Source: Oscillospiraceae bacterium (GTDB taxonomy: Bacteria; Bacillota; Clostridia; Oscillospirales; Acutalibacteraceae). Taken from it: a stretch of DNA of 64,000 nt. The notes beneath the pieces are model-generated. The model made no database searches, was not told the origin of the DNA, and was given only the letters and a program-made list of their open reading frames with translations. Below are positions 40,646-47,849 of this stretch, piece by piece. Every line of letters starts with the position of its first letter. Within the stretch, counting starts at the first letter, position 1. The position numbers were made by a program, and so were the translations under genes. Location: positions 248,001 through 312,000 of the forward strand of contig SVOJ01000001.1 in assembly GCA_015066385.1 (NCBI GenBank), in the 5' to 3' direction.

Positions 40646-41890
40646 TCACTCGGCTTTTTCCTTTCCGAGCGAGCAAAGAAGCAGCCAAAGGGAAGAAAAG
40701 AAGCCGAGTTTTTCTACTTCCTTATCAGCCACAAGCGGAATTTCCGCAATCACTTCCTCAGCCGCAAATACGGTGAGTGTTCCGAGTTGCTGTCCCTTTT
40801 CCACGGGGGCTTCAATTTCACTGACGAGTTCCACCTTTTGTGTCACAGTTTCGCTTGTGCCTTTTTTCAGCAAAACACCCTTCACATCTTCTGCAAAAAC
40901 GGGACGGATCACACGTTCTTTGCCGTGCAGAACCGCCACTTCGGTAATCAGGGAATCATCCAGAACAGGGGTATAATTCTCATAATTGGCAAATCCCCAG
41001 TTGAGCATGGATTTTGCGGATTCAAAACGGTCGGAACTGTTTTCGGAACCCATCACCACGGCAATCAGATTCAGCCCGTTGCGTGTTGCACTTGCCGAAA
41101 CGCAACAGCCTGCTTTTTCGGTGGTGCCTGTTTTTAATCCTGTTGCACCGTTGTAAAAACGAATGAGCTTGTTGGTGTTCACAATTTCCGTTTCACCGTT
41201 GCGCAAAGTATCCATCCAGATTGTTGTGTAATCCGTGATAAACGGATACTGCAACAATGCCTGTGACATCAGTGCCACATCGTAAGCGGTGGTCAGATGA
41301 TTGCTTGCGGTATCATCAAGCCCCGTGCAGTTTTCAAAGGTCGTGTTTGTCATCCCCAACTGTGCGGCTTTTTCATTCATCTGTTGCACAAAGGCTTCGT
41401 CACTGCCCGCAATGTGTTCACCGAGTGCTGTGCAGGCATCGTTTGCACTGTAAACGGCAGTGGCTTTGAGCAGATCGTTTACGGTCATGGTCTCTCCGGG
41501 TTCAAGCCAGATCTGTGAGCCGCCGCGGGAAGCGGCTGTTTCACTGACCGTTACGCTGTCACCGAGTGCAATTTTGCCGCTGTCAATGGCTTCGCAGATG
41601 AGAAGTAACGACATGATTTTGGTAACGGAAGCAGGATAAACCGCTTCGTTTTCATTGAGTGCAAGCAGAACTTTCCCTGAATCCGCATCCATCAGCACGG
41701 CAGACTTGGCTTTGATCTGCTGTGTGAATTCCACGGCTTGTGCTTCCTGCGAATAGATCATGTTTTCATCGACTGCAAGTTCTTCTGTTTCAGTCATGTC
41801 TGCAACCGAGGTCTGATCCGCAAAAACGGGCACAACAAAACCCCACAGAATGCACAGTGCCAATAAGATGGCTGTAAGTTTTTTCTTCAT
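40646..41890 (-). CDS. D-alanyl-D-alanine carboxypeptidase (PBP5/DacF family)
   Basis: The 414-residue exported enzyme starts behind GGAGGG with a signal peptide (MKKKLTAILLALCILWGFVVPVFA). The three penicillin-binding motifs are SVTK (Ser88), SAN (about 148) and KTG in 'LKTGTTEKAG' (about 255). A C-terminal beta domain ('EIEAPVEKGQQLGTL') and a final amphipathic anchor ('KLGFFSSLWLLLCSLGKEKAE') complete the PBP5 pattern. It trims the terminal D-alanine of peptidoglycan stem peptides at the outer membrane face. It may be DacF-like, but the subgroup is not certain. Confidence 0.93.
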   Translation of the reverse strand: MKKKLTAILLALCILWGFVVPVFADQTSVADMTETEELAVDENMIYSQEAQAVEFTQQIKAKSAVLMDADSGKVLLALNENEAVYPASVTKIMSLLLICEAIDSGKIALGDSVTVSETAASRGGSQIWLEPGETMTVNDLLKATAVYSANDACTALGEHIAGSDEAFVQQMNEKAAQLGMTNTTFENCTGLDDTASNHLTTAYDVALMSQALLQYPFITDYTTIWMDTLRNGETEIVNTNKLIRFYNGATGLKTGTTEKAGCCVSASATRNGLNLIAVVMGSENSSDRFESAKSMLNWGFANYENYTPVLDDSLITEVAVLHGKERVIRPVFAEDVKGVLLKKGTSETVTQKVELVSEIEAPVEKGQQLGTLTVFAAEEVIAEIPLVADKEVEKLGFFSSLWLLLCSLGKEKAE

Positions 41891-41957
41891 AATACCCTCC
41901 GGACAAAATTATTCAATCAATTCTATTCACCTGTACAATAAAAAATACCGCTTCGGA

Positions 41958-41986
41958 TTGATTTGCAGTGAAAAGTGTTGTATAAT
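41958..41986 (+). promoter_or_regulatory. Promoter of mtaB
   Basis: TTGATT (41958-41963) and TATAAT (41981-41986) with a 17-bp spacer. Confidence 0.8.
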
Positions 41987-42022
41987 ATAATCCTTATTTA
42001 TTACACGTATGTGGTGAACAAC

Positions 42023-43297
42023 ATGAATGTCCGTTTTTATACCTTAGGTTGCAAAGTCAATCAATATGAATCCGAGCAAATACGCTGTTTGCTTGCAAAA
42101 TCCCCGTTGGCAGACACCGATGTCGATATTTATATCGTCAATTCCTGTACCGTAACGGCGGAAAGCTCGCGCAAAACAAGACAGGCTCTCAATCGTATCC
42201 GCAAAGACAATCCAGACTCCGTGCTGGTTCTGACGGGCTGTTATCCGCAGGCATTCCCCGAAGAAGCCGCACAAACGGTTGCAGACATTGTAACGGGAAA
42301 TCGTTCCAATATAAAAATTGTTGAATTGATTTTCTCGTTTTTGCAGACGGGAAAAAGAGTGATCGCTGTTGAAGATCACGAAAAAAATGAAACATATACC
42401 GAATTTGCAATTGATGACTTTTCGGGGCACACAAGAGCTTTTATAAAGATTCAGGACGGCTGTAACCGTTTTTGTTCTTATTGCATTATTCCTTATGCAC
42501 GAGGCAGATCCCGTTCGAGAAAATTGGAAGATATTGAAGCGGAATTGAAAACACTCGCATCAAAAGGCTACAGGGAAGTGGTGCTGACAGGGATTGACCT
42601 TTCCGTTTACGGGGCAGACATCGGCTGTGATCTTGCCGATGCGGTCACGCTTGCACAAAGCATAGACGGCATTGACCGCATCCGTTTAGGTTCTCTTGAG
42701 CCCGATAAAATGACGGGGATGCAGTTATCCCGTTTTGCGGATTGCGATAAATTCTGTCCGCAGTTCCATTTGTCTTTGCAAAGCGGCAGTGATGCCGTTC
42801 TGAAACGCATGAACCGCCATTACACAAGCGCGGAATATGCAAATCTTTGTGAACAGATTCGCACGCAGTTTGCGGATGCCGTCATTACAACGGACATCAT
42901 TACGGGATTCCCCGGTGAAACCGAAGAAGATTTCCGTCAGACGATCGAATTTGTCAAACAGATCGGTTTTGAAAAGGTGCATGTTTTCCCATATTCCGAG
43001 CGAAGCGGCACGAGAGCCGTTCAATTTGACGGCAGGGTAGAGAAAAAAGTTCGCGAAGCGCGTGCAAGGGAATTAACGCAGGTATGTAACAAAATCCGTC
43101 AGCAGTTCCTGCTTTCGCAAATCGGCAAAACCGTTGAAGTGCTTTTTGAAACGCCGAAAAACGGCATCCAGCAGGGCTTTACCGCCAATTACACCCCCGT
43201 GCATGTTGTCGGAAAAGAAAACTTATGCGGCAAAGCCTTGCCTGTTCGCATAACCGCGGCAGACGAAGACAATTGTGTTGCAGAATTGGCAGAATAA
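42023..43297 (+). CDS. mtaB: tRNA t6A37 methylthiotransferase MtaB
   Basis: The 424-residue enzyme is placed at ATG 42023 ('MNVRFYTLGCKVNQYES', the family start). The N-terminal MTTase domain has its three cluster cysteines in 'LGCKVN', 'NSCTVT' and 'TGCYPQ'. The radical SAM cluster is in 'IQDGCNRFCSYCIIPYARG' (about 146-164). The C-terminal TRAM domain is 'IGKTVEVLFETPKNGIQQGFTANY'. MtaB adds a methylthio group to t6A at position 37 of tRNAs for ANN codons. The TCTVT and KVNQYES signatures separate it from RimO and MiaB. Confidence 0.93.
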   Translation: MNVRFYTLGCKVNQYESEQIRCLLAKSPLADTDVDIYIVNSCTVTAESSRKTRQALNRIRKDNPDSVLVLTGCYPQAFPEEAAQTVADIVTGNRSNIKIVELIFSFLQTGKRVIAVEDHEKNETYTEFAIDDFSGHTRAFIKIQDGCNRFCSYCIIPYARGRSRSRKLEDIEAELKTLASKGYREVVLTGIDLSVYGADIGCDLADAVTLAQSIDGIDRIRLGSLEPDKMTGMQLSRFADCDKFCPQFHLSLQSGSDAVLKRMNRHYTSAEYANLCEQIRTQFADAVITTDIITGFPGETEEDFRQTIEFVKQIGFEKVHVFPYSERSGTRAVQFDGRVEKKVREARARELTQVCNKIRQQFLLSQIGKTVEVLFETPKNGIQQGFTANYTPVHVVGKENLCGKALPVRITAADEDNCVAELAE

Positions 43298-43342
43298 AAA
43301 ATACAAAAATTATGTTATTTTGGAAAACAGGAGTGTTATAAG

Positions 43343-43771
43343 ATGAAGAAGAATTATATTGTTTTGAGCATTGCTGTTGTTTTAATCGGATTTGTTATTT
43401 TCTGTTTCTGTTACAAAAATGATATTAGTCAAGAACAATATATCAAGGATGAAAGCAATTACATCACCGTAACGGGTACTGTATCCTATCTTTCGTTTAA
43501 TGATGATCGAACAGTGTTGCATATTGCTCTTACTGATTTAAGTGAAAAACTTGACGACAACGCATTTAAAGTCTTCGGTGAGAATTTAAAAGTATTGCAA
43601 CAGAAAAATATTGAACAAAAATTATCAGTCGGAATGAATGTGTCCATTACAACAGCACCGAAATATTTTGGTGACGGATATGTTTTTCCCGTTGCTGCGC
43701 TTGTTGTTGATGGGGATGAGTTGTTGGATTTTGAAACAGGACTGAAAAATATCAGAGAGCAGGACGAATAA
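43343..43771 (+). CDS. Small membrane-anchored protein, unknown function
   Basis: The 142-residue protein starts behind CAGGAG. A transmembrane segment (residues 5-24, ending FCFCYK) anchors an outside domain of about 115 residues with predicted beta strands ('NYITVTGTVSYLSFNDDRTVLHIAL', 'MNVSITTAPKYFGDGYVFPVAALVVDG'), possibly an OB-like fold. Codon use is more AT-rich than in the neighbours. It ends at a terminator shared with the opposite strand. I recognise no family. Confidence 0.65.
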   Translation: MKKNYIVLSIAVVLIGFVIFCFCYKNDISQEQYIKDESNYITVTGTVSYLSFNDDRTVLHIALTDLSEKLDDNAFKVFGENLKVLQQKNIEQKLSVGMNVSITTAPKYFGDGYVFPVAALVVDGDELLDFETGLKNIREQDE

Positions 43772-43810
43772 AAAAAGGAACCGCACAAGAAATTATCTTT
43801 CAATAGTAAA

Positions 43811-43850
43811 ATAAAAATCACCATAACTGCCCGTTATGGTGATTTCTTTT
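43811..43850. terminator. Bidirectional terminator
   Basis: AAATCACCATAAC and GTTATGGTGATTT form a perfect 13-bp stem around five bases. The minus strand has TTATTTTA after the stem's own Ts, the plus strand only CTTTT, so it may chiefly end the structured RNA read on the minus strand. Confidence 0.85.
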
Positions 43851-43852
43851 GC

Positions 43853-44040
43853 ATAAGTGCCCCACATTGCCGTCGTGCGGTAATTCTAACCTGCAATAAT
43901 AGCAGGTTGGGTGCCGCCCGTCTGTTTCACGCTTCCTTCATCCGATTTGCATCGGGAGGCCTGCAATCCGCAGCCGGAGTCAAGCTCCCTAAATTATGAG
44001 TGTTGGGTTAGTATTGACCGCAACTACTCGAACAACGCAG
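43853..44040. ncRNA. Structured non-coding RNA, possibly 6S RNA
   Basis: The 188-bp gap has no open frame but folds strongly. An outer stem GCGGT-(5x5 loop)-TAACC with GGTTA...ACCGC spans about 43882-44023. Inside are CCTGC-AATAATA-GCAGG, CCGAT-TTGC-ATCGG and GGAG-TCAAG-CTCC hairpins. The rod-like layout with an internal bubble resembles 6S RNA, and its GC content is higher than usual for intergenic DNA here. The strand is uncertain: the minus strand has the better terminator directly after the fold (43811-43850). I could not confirm a promoter. SRP RNA is unlikely because the CAGGTCCGGAAGG-type loop is absent. Confidence 0.45.
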
Positions 44041-44058
44041 GGTGATAAAGCTTCAATT

Positions 44059-44373
44059 TTATTCTTCTTCGTCAATATCGTAGAACTCGGAAAGTCTTTC
44101 AATAAAGAGTTCTTCGATGGCTTCATACGTATCGTCATCGTCAATCTGCGACAGGAATGCATCGCCGTTTTCATCCATAGTGGACTCAAGAATGATCAAT
44201 TCGATGTTGCTGACGGCATCATCGTCTTCCTCTTCGTCGGTGGGGACTACGGCAACATACTCTTTACCGTCATCGGTATACAGTCTGTCCAGAACTTCAA
44301 AAACATATTCATCTCCGTTTTCATCCGAAACGGAAATAAATTCGGGATTGTAATTTTCGTCCAATTTATTCAC
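44059..44373 (-). CDS. DUF1292 family protein
   Basis: The 104-residue acidic protein starts behind GAGGTGAAT. 'ISVSDENGDEYVFEVLDRLYTDDGKEYVAVVP' (described by its DENGxE and YVAV residues) is the DUF1292 core, followed by an acidic stretch 'TDEEEDDDA' and 'IELIILESTMDENGD'. Homologs in Bacillota are small cytoplasmic proteins often encoded near ruvX/alaS; their role is unknown. Here the gene is alone at the end of the minus-strand acn-icd-rex cluster. Confidence 0.88.
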   Translation of the reverse strand: MNKLDENYNPEFISVSDENGDEYVFEVLDRLYTDDGKEYVAVVPTDEEEDDDAVSNIELIILESTMDENGDAFLSQIDDDDTYEAIEELFIERLSEFYDIDEEE

Positions 44374-44454
44374 CTCAATTTATCTGTATTCTACCACAGA
44401 ACACAGTGTATTGTCAATTCCCGATACCGTTATTTATATGGCAAAAGCGGGGAA

Positions 44455-45315
44455 TTATTCCGAGAATGCGGCTTCCCATGTGAAGTTGAAAACTTCATCG
44501 GCGGGCAGACTCTGAATTGCAACCTTTTGTGAAAAATCGGCCACTTTGTTAGTGTCGTCATTGACACCGCACCAGGGTTCAATGCAAACATACGGAGCGG
44601 CAGGCTTTGCCCAGATGCCGAGATACGGCGCACCGCCGAGATTGAATTTTACCGTGCGGTCATGTTTGTCGCTGCAAAGAGTCACATGTTCGGATCTGAT
44701 ACCGCTGAGAATCAGAGCATCCTCATTGAAAATGTCCTTTGTGATCACAATATCCGTTTCATCATTGAGTACGGGGATGCGGTCGGGCAGACGAAGCGAA
44801 TGTACAAGGTCAATTTTTTCGGTGCTGAGTGTTTCTTTTTCATCAAAACGAAGAACATCGCCGATTGCACAGTTGAATGCGGGATGTGCACCGAGGGAGA
44901 AGTACATGGTGTTTTCATTTTTATTGACAACATCATGCGAAACACGCAGTGTATTTTCTGCAACAGTGTATGTCACAATCAGGTCAAAATCAAAAGGATA
45001 AATGGCTTTCGTTGCACTGCTTTCGCTGAGAATGAAAGTCATGGTGTCTTCATCCTTGGAAAGCAGAGAAAAATCGGACTTTCTTGCAAAGCCATGCTTG
45101 GGCATGGTGTATTCCGTGCCGCCCAGTGTGTATTTGTCGTCAATCAGTCTGCCGACAATGGGAAAAAGAATCGGTGCCTGACCGTACCAGATGGATTCAT
45201 CCCCTTGCCAGAGGTATTCAAAGCCTGTTTTTTTGGAAACAACGCTTGTCAATTCTGCGCCGTGTTCCTTGACACCTACGCGGATAAAATCATTTTCAAT
45301 GTAATGGACTGCCAT
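44455..45315 (-). CDS. Aldose 1-epimerase (LacX-like)
   Basis: The 286-residue protein starts at the ATG 45315, ten bases after AAAGG; an ATG three codons earlier overlaps that RBS. The galactose mutarotase-like fold shows 'GAELTSVVSKKTGFEYLWQGD', 'PILFPIVGRL', 'KHGFARKSDF' (catalytic His) and 'SLGAHPAFNC' (second His), plus the catalytic Glu in 'VCIEPWCG'. LacX-like members act on aldoses or aldose phosphates. It is in the same direction as, and 15 bases downstream of, the small propeller-like gene. Confidence 0.9.
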   Translation of the reverse strand: MAVHYIENDFIRVGVKEHGAELTSVVSKKTGFEYLWQGDESIWYGQAPILFPIVGRLIDDKYTLGGTEYTMPKHGFARKSDFSLLSKDEDTMTFILSESSATKAIYPFDFDLIVTYTVAENTLRVSHDVVNKNENTMYFSLGAHPAFNCAIGDVLRFDEKETLSTEKIDLVHSLRLPDRIPVLNDETDIVITKDIFNEDALILSGIRSEHVTLCSDKHDRTVKFNLGGAPYLGIWAKPAAPYVCIEPWCGVNDDTNKVADFSQKVAIQSLPADEVFNFTWEAAFSE

Positions 45316-45330
45316 GGTGAACATCCTTTC

Positions 45331-46005
45331 TTATTGTAATAAATATATGCCGGAGGGTAAAACAACAAAGCAATCTTGATTGATTTGCAGATATTGCAGA
45401 ACCGCTTCTTCAAATGCCTGATACGGCGTGACCGAGAAATCCTGCAAGGAAACGGCAAGAACACATTTGCTGGTCTTGCTGCACACAAACAAAGAATCCT
45501 TGGTTGCAAAAACACAAAATGGGGTAGCAAAGGAAGTATTTTCGGTATTGCCCAGCCGCATATCAATACGGTATTTGTCGCAATGATAACGCACCACCGC
45601 ATTTGCATCGGGCACCGCAAACCAAAGGTATGTTCCGTCATAAGCAAGACTGCGCACTGCATTTCCGTTGTATTGTAATCTTTCCGTATGCAGTAATTTG
45701 CCGTCGTCGGCAAAAATACCGATCTCGCCGCCGGGATACACAATGCACACTCTGCCGTCTTTAAGCCTCTGTGCTTCGCAGGAAATGTAGTCATCCAAGC
45801 ATTCCGTGATTTTTGCAAAAGACGGGCCGAATTTGGTCATCAGGTAAGCATTTTTTGTAACCGTGGCAATGGATTTTGATTTTGCATCAAAACTGTAAAA
45901 AGAGGCTTTGTATTGACCGTCCGGTGTCTGTTCTTTGAGCACAAACAGAATGCCTTGCTGATAAGCTATCAGATCAATTACTTTTTTGCCGATAATTTTA
46001 ATCAT
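45331..46005 (-). CDS. Small beta-propeller-like protein, unknown function
   Basis: The 224-residue cytoplasmic protein starts behind AGAGGA. It is built of short beta-rich repeats ('QQGILFVLKEQTPDGQYKASFYS', 'LKDGRVCIVYPGGEIGIFADDGKLL', 'AYDGTYLWFAVPDANAVVRYHC', 'ATKDSLFVCSKTSKCVLAVSL'), each with an aromatic and a D/G turn, like an incomplete propeller. No enzyme motif is visible. It sits between rex and the aldose epimerase gene, with 13 and 15 bases separation, so it is co-transcribed. Function is unknown. Confidence 0.6.
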   Translation of the reverse strand: MIKIIGKKVIDLIAYQQGILFVLKEQTPDGQYKASFYSFDAKSKSIATVTKNAYLMTKFGPSFAKITECLDDYISCEAQRLKDGRVCIVYPGGEIGIFADDGKLLHTERLQYNGNAVRSLAYDGTYLWFAVPDANAVVRYHCDKYRIDMRLGNTENTSFATPFCVFATKDSLFVCSKTSKCVLAVSLQDFSVTPYQAFEEAVLQYLQINQDCFVVLPSGIYLLQ

Positions 46006-46018
46006 AACAAATCCTCTG

Positions 46019-46654
46019 TCACAGGCTGCACTTCATCTGATAGGAAAGCGTCATCAGACTGTCGCTGAGATGCACATTTTCAACAATGGCATCGGGATGG
46101 TCCTTGGAAATATCATAATGTGTGAAATTCCAGAACGAATGAATACCAAGCGAGGAAAGGCGTGTAACCAGTTCTTTTGCACTGTCATCGGGAACACAGA
46201 GAATGGCTGCCTGCGGCTTGTGCAATCTGCAGAAATCATTCAGATTGTCCATGGAACGAATGGGCAGATCTTTGATTTTCAGTCCCGAAAACAGGGAAGC
46301 GGCATCAAAAATGGCGGTCAGTTCAAATCCGAGTGTTTCAAAGGGCATGTGTGTTGCAACGGCACGGCCGAGGTTACCTGCGCCGATGAGAATGATCTTG
46401 CAGGTGTGGCCGATGCCGAGAATGCTTGCGATCTCGCTTTTTAAATCTGAAATATTATAGCCGTAGCCCTGCTGTCCGAATCCGCCGAAGCAGTTCAGAT
46501 CCTGTCGGATCTGTGATGCGGTCACTCCCATTTTTTCAGACAAAGCTTTTGACGAAATACGGGCAATGCCTGCATTTTCAAGGTCTGAAAGAAAACGGTA
46601 ATAACGGGGAAGACGGCGGATAACAGAGGGGGATATTTTAGCGGAATCCTTCAA
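46019..46654 (-). CDS. rex: Redox-sensing transcriptional repressor Rex
   Basis: The 211-residue protein has an N-terminal winged helix ('SPSVIRRLPRYYRFLSDLENAG', 'ISSKALSEKMGVTASQIRQDLNCFGGFGQQGYGY') and a C-terminal Rossmann domain ('KIILIGAGNLGRAVATH'). Rex binds operators at low NADH and is released when the NADH/NAD ratio rises. TTG 46654 behind AAAGGTGAT is the best start; a GTG three codons upstream overlaps the RBS. Its place after acn and icd links it to carbon flow. I see no clear TTGTTAA-type Rex operator in the nearby promoter regions. Confidence 0.93.
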   Translation of the reverse strand: MKDSAKISPSVIRRLPRYYRFLSDLENAGIARISSKALSEKMGVTASQIRQDLNCFGGFGQQGYGYNISDLKSEIASILGIGHTCKIILIGAGNLGRAVATHMPFETLGFELTAIFDAASLFSGLKIKDLPIRSMDNLNDFCRLHKPQAAILCVPDDSAKELVTRLSSLGIHSFWNFTHYDISKDHPDAIVENVHLSDSLMTLSYQMKCSL

Positions 46655-46674
46655 AGGAATCACCTTTCTTTGTT

Positions 46675-47841
46675 TTATTGCAGAGAAGTCAGTGTCTGCA
46701 TGACATAATTGCCGAATTCTTCACAGGTACAACCGTCTGCACGGCCTGTGATCTTCATTGCGGCATCGGGTGCCATACAGATGTCAAGTGCCTTTTCAAG
46801 GCGGTCACTTTCTTCCTGTCTGCCGATGTGGGAAAGAAGCATAACAGCGGCACGAAGCATGGAGCAGGGATCGGCATACTGTGCTCTGCCTTCTTTGACC
46901 ATACGCGGTGCCGAGCCGTGAATGGCTTCAAACATAGCATACTGCTTGCCGAGGTTTGCACTGCCTGCCGTGCCGACACCACCCTGGAATTCGGCGGCTT
47001 CATCGGTGATGATGTCACCGTAAAGGTTTGGAAGAACAAAGACTTTGAAGTCTGTACGGCGTTTTTTGTCAATCAGCTTTGCCGTCATAATGTCAATATA
47101 CCATTCATCGGTGATGATATCGGGATATTCTTTGCCGATTTCGCGGCAAAGGTTGAGGAATTTGCCGTCGGTGGTTTTGATTACGTTTGCCTTTTGAATA
47201 ATGGAAACACGGTCTTTGCCGTTGCGTTTTGCATAATCATAGGCGAGTTTTGCTACGCGCTGTGTGCCTTCGGTTGTGGTAACAACAAAGTCCATGGCAA
47301 GTTCATCCGTCACATGAACACCTTTGGAGCCGACTGCATAAGCACCTTCCGTGTTTTCACGGAAGAAGGTCCAGTCAATGCCCTCTTCGGGTACTTTGAC
47401 GGGTCTGACATTAGCAAAAAGATCCAATGCTTTACGCATGGCAACGTTTGCACTTTCAATATTGGGAAGACCGTCGCCGGCCTGCGGCGTGGTGGTCGGA
47501 CCTTTGAGGATAACATGGCACTTCTTGAGTTCGGCAAGCACATCATCGGGAATGGCTTTCATGTGTGCAATACGGTTTTCAATGGTCAATCCGTCAATGA
47601 CGCGGAACTCGATTTTGCCTGCTTCAACATCCTTTTTCAGAAGGAATTCAAGCACGCGTGCGGCTTCTTTTGTGATGATCGGGCCGATGCCGTCACCGCC
47701 GCATACGCCGATGACGATGGTGTCAAGTGCTTCGTAATCCGTAAAATCCTTGACGGATTTGATGTTTTCGTTTCTTTCGAGCTGCTCTGCCAACAACTTT
47801 TTGAAGTGTTCGGCAGCGGCTTCAATTTCTTTCGTATACAT
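46675..47841 (-). CDS. icd: Isocitrate/isopropylmalate-type dehydrogenase, probably isocitrate dehydrogenase
   Basis: The 388-residue protein has the family blocks 'VCGGDGIGPIITKEA', 'HVILKGPTTTPQAGDGLPNIESANVAMRKALDLFANVRPVK' (isocitrate-phosphate site: S-x-N-x-x-x-R), 'FRENTEGAYAVG' and 'NLYGDIITDEAAEFQGGVGTAGSANLG' with the metal aspartates. The SxNxxxR is typical of isocitrate rather than isopropylmalate. It converts isocitrate to 2-oxoglutarate. Pairing with the aconitase gene 9 bases upstream supports this assignment. Cofactor preference is not decided. Confidence 0.88.
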   Translation of the reverse strand: MYTKEIEAAAEHFKKLLAEQLERNENIKSVKDFTDYEALDTIVIGVCGGDGIGPIITKEAARVLEFLLKKDVEAGKIEFRVIDGLTIENRIAHMKAIPDDVLAELKKCHVILKGPTTTPQAGDGLPNIESANVAMRKALDLFANVRPVKVPEEGIDWTFFRENTEGAYAVGSKGVHVTDELAMDFVVTTTEGTQRVAKLAYDYAKRNGKDRVSIIQKANVIKTTDGKFLNLCREIGKEYPDIITDEWYIDIMTAKLIDKKRRTDFKVFVLPNLYGDIITDEAAEFQGGVGTAGSANLGKQYAMFEAIHGSAPRMVKEGRAQYADPCSMLRAAVMLLSHIGRQEESDRLEKALDICMAPDAAMKITGRADGCTCEEFGNYVMQTLTSLQ

Positions 47842-47849
47842 ATTTAACT

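Noticed and set aside
43853-44040. SRP RNA
   Set aside because: The conserved SRP Alu/S-domain loop (CAGGTCCGGAAGG type) is missing.
46678-47847. 389-codon plus-strand frame opposite icd
   Set aside because: Antisense shadow: it spans exactly the icd gene and its product shows no family pattern.
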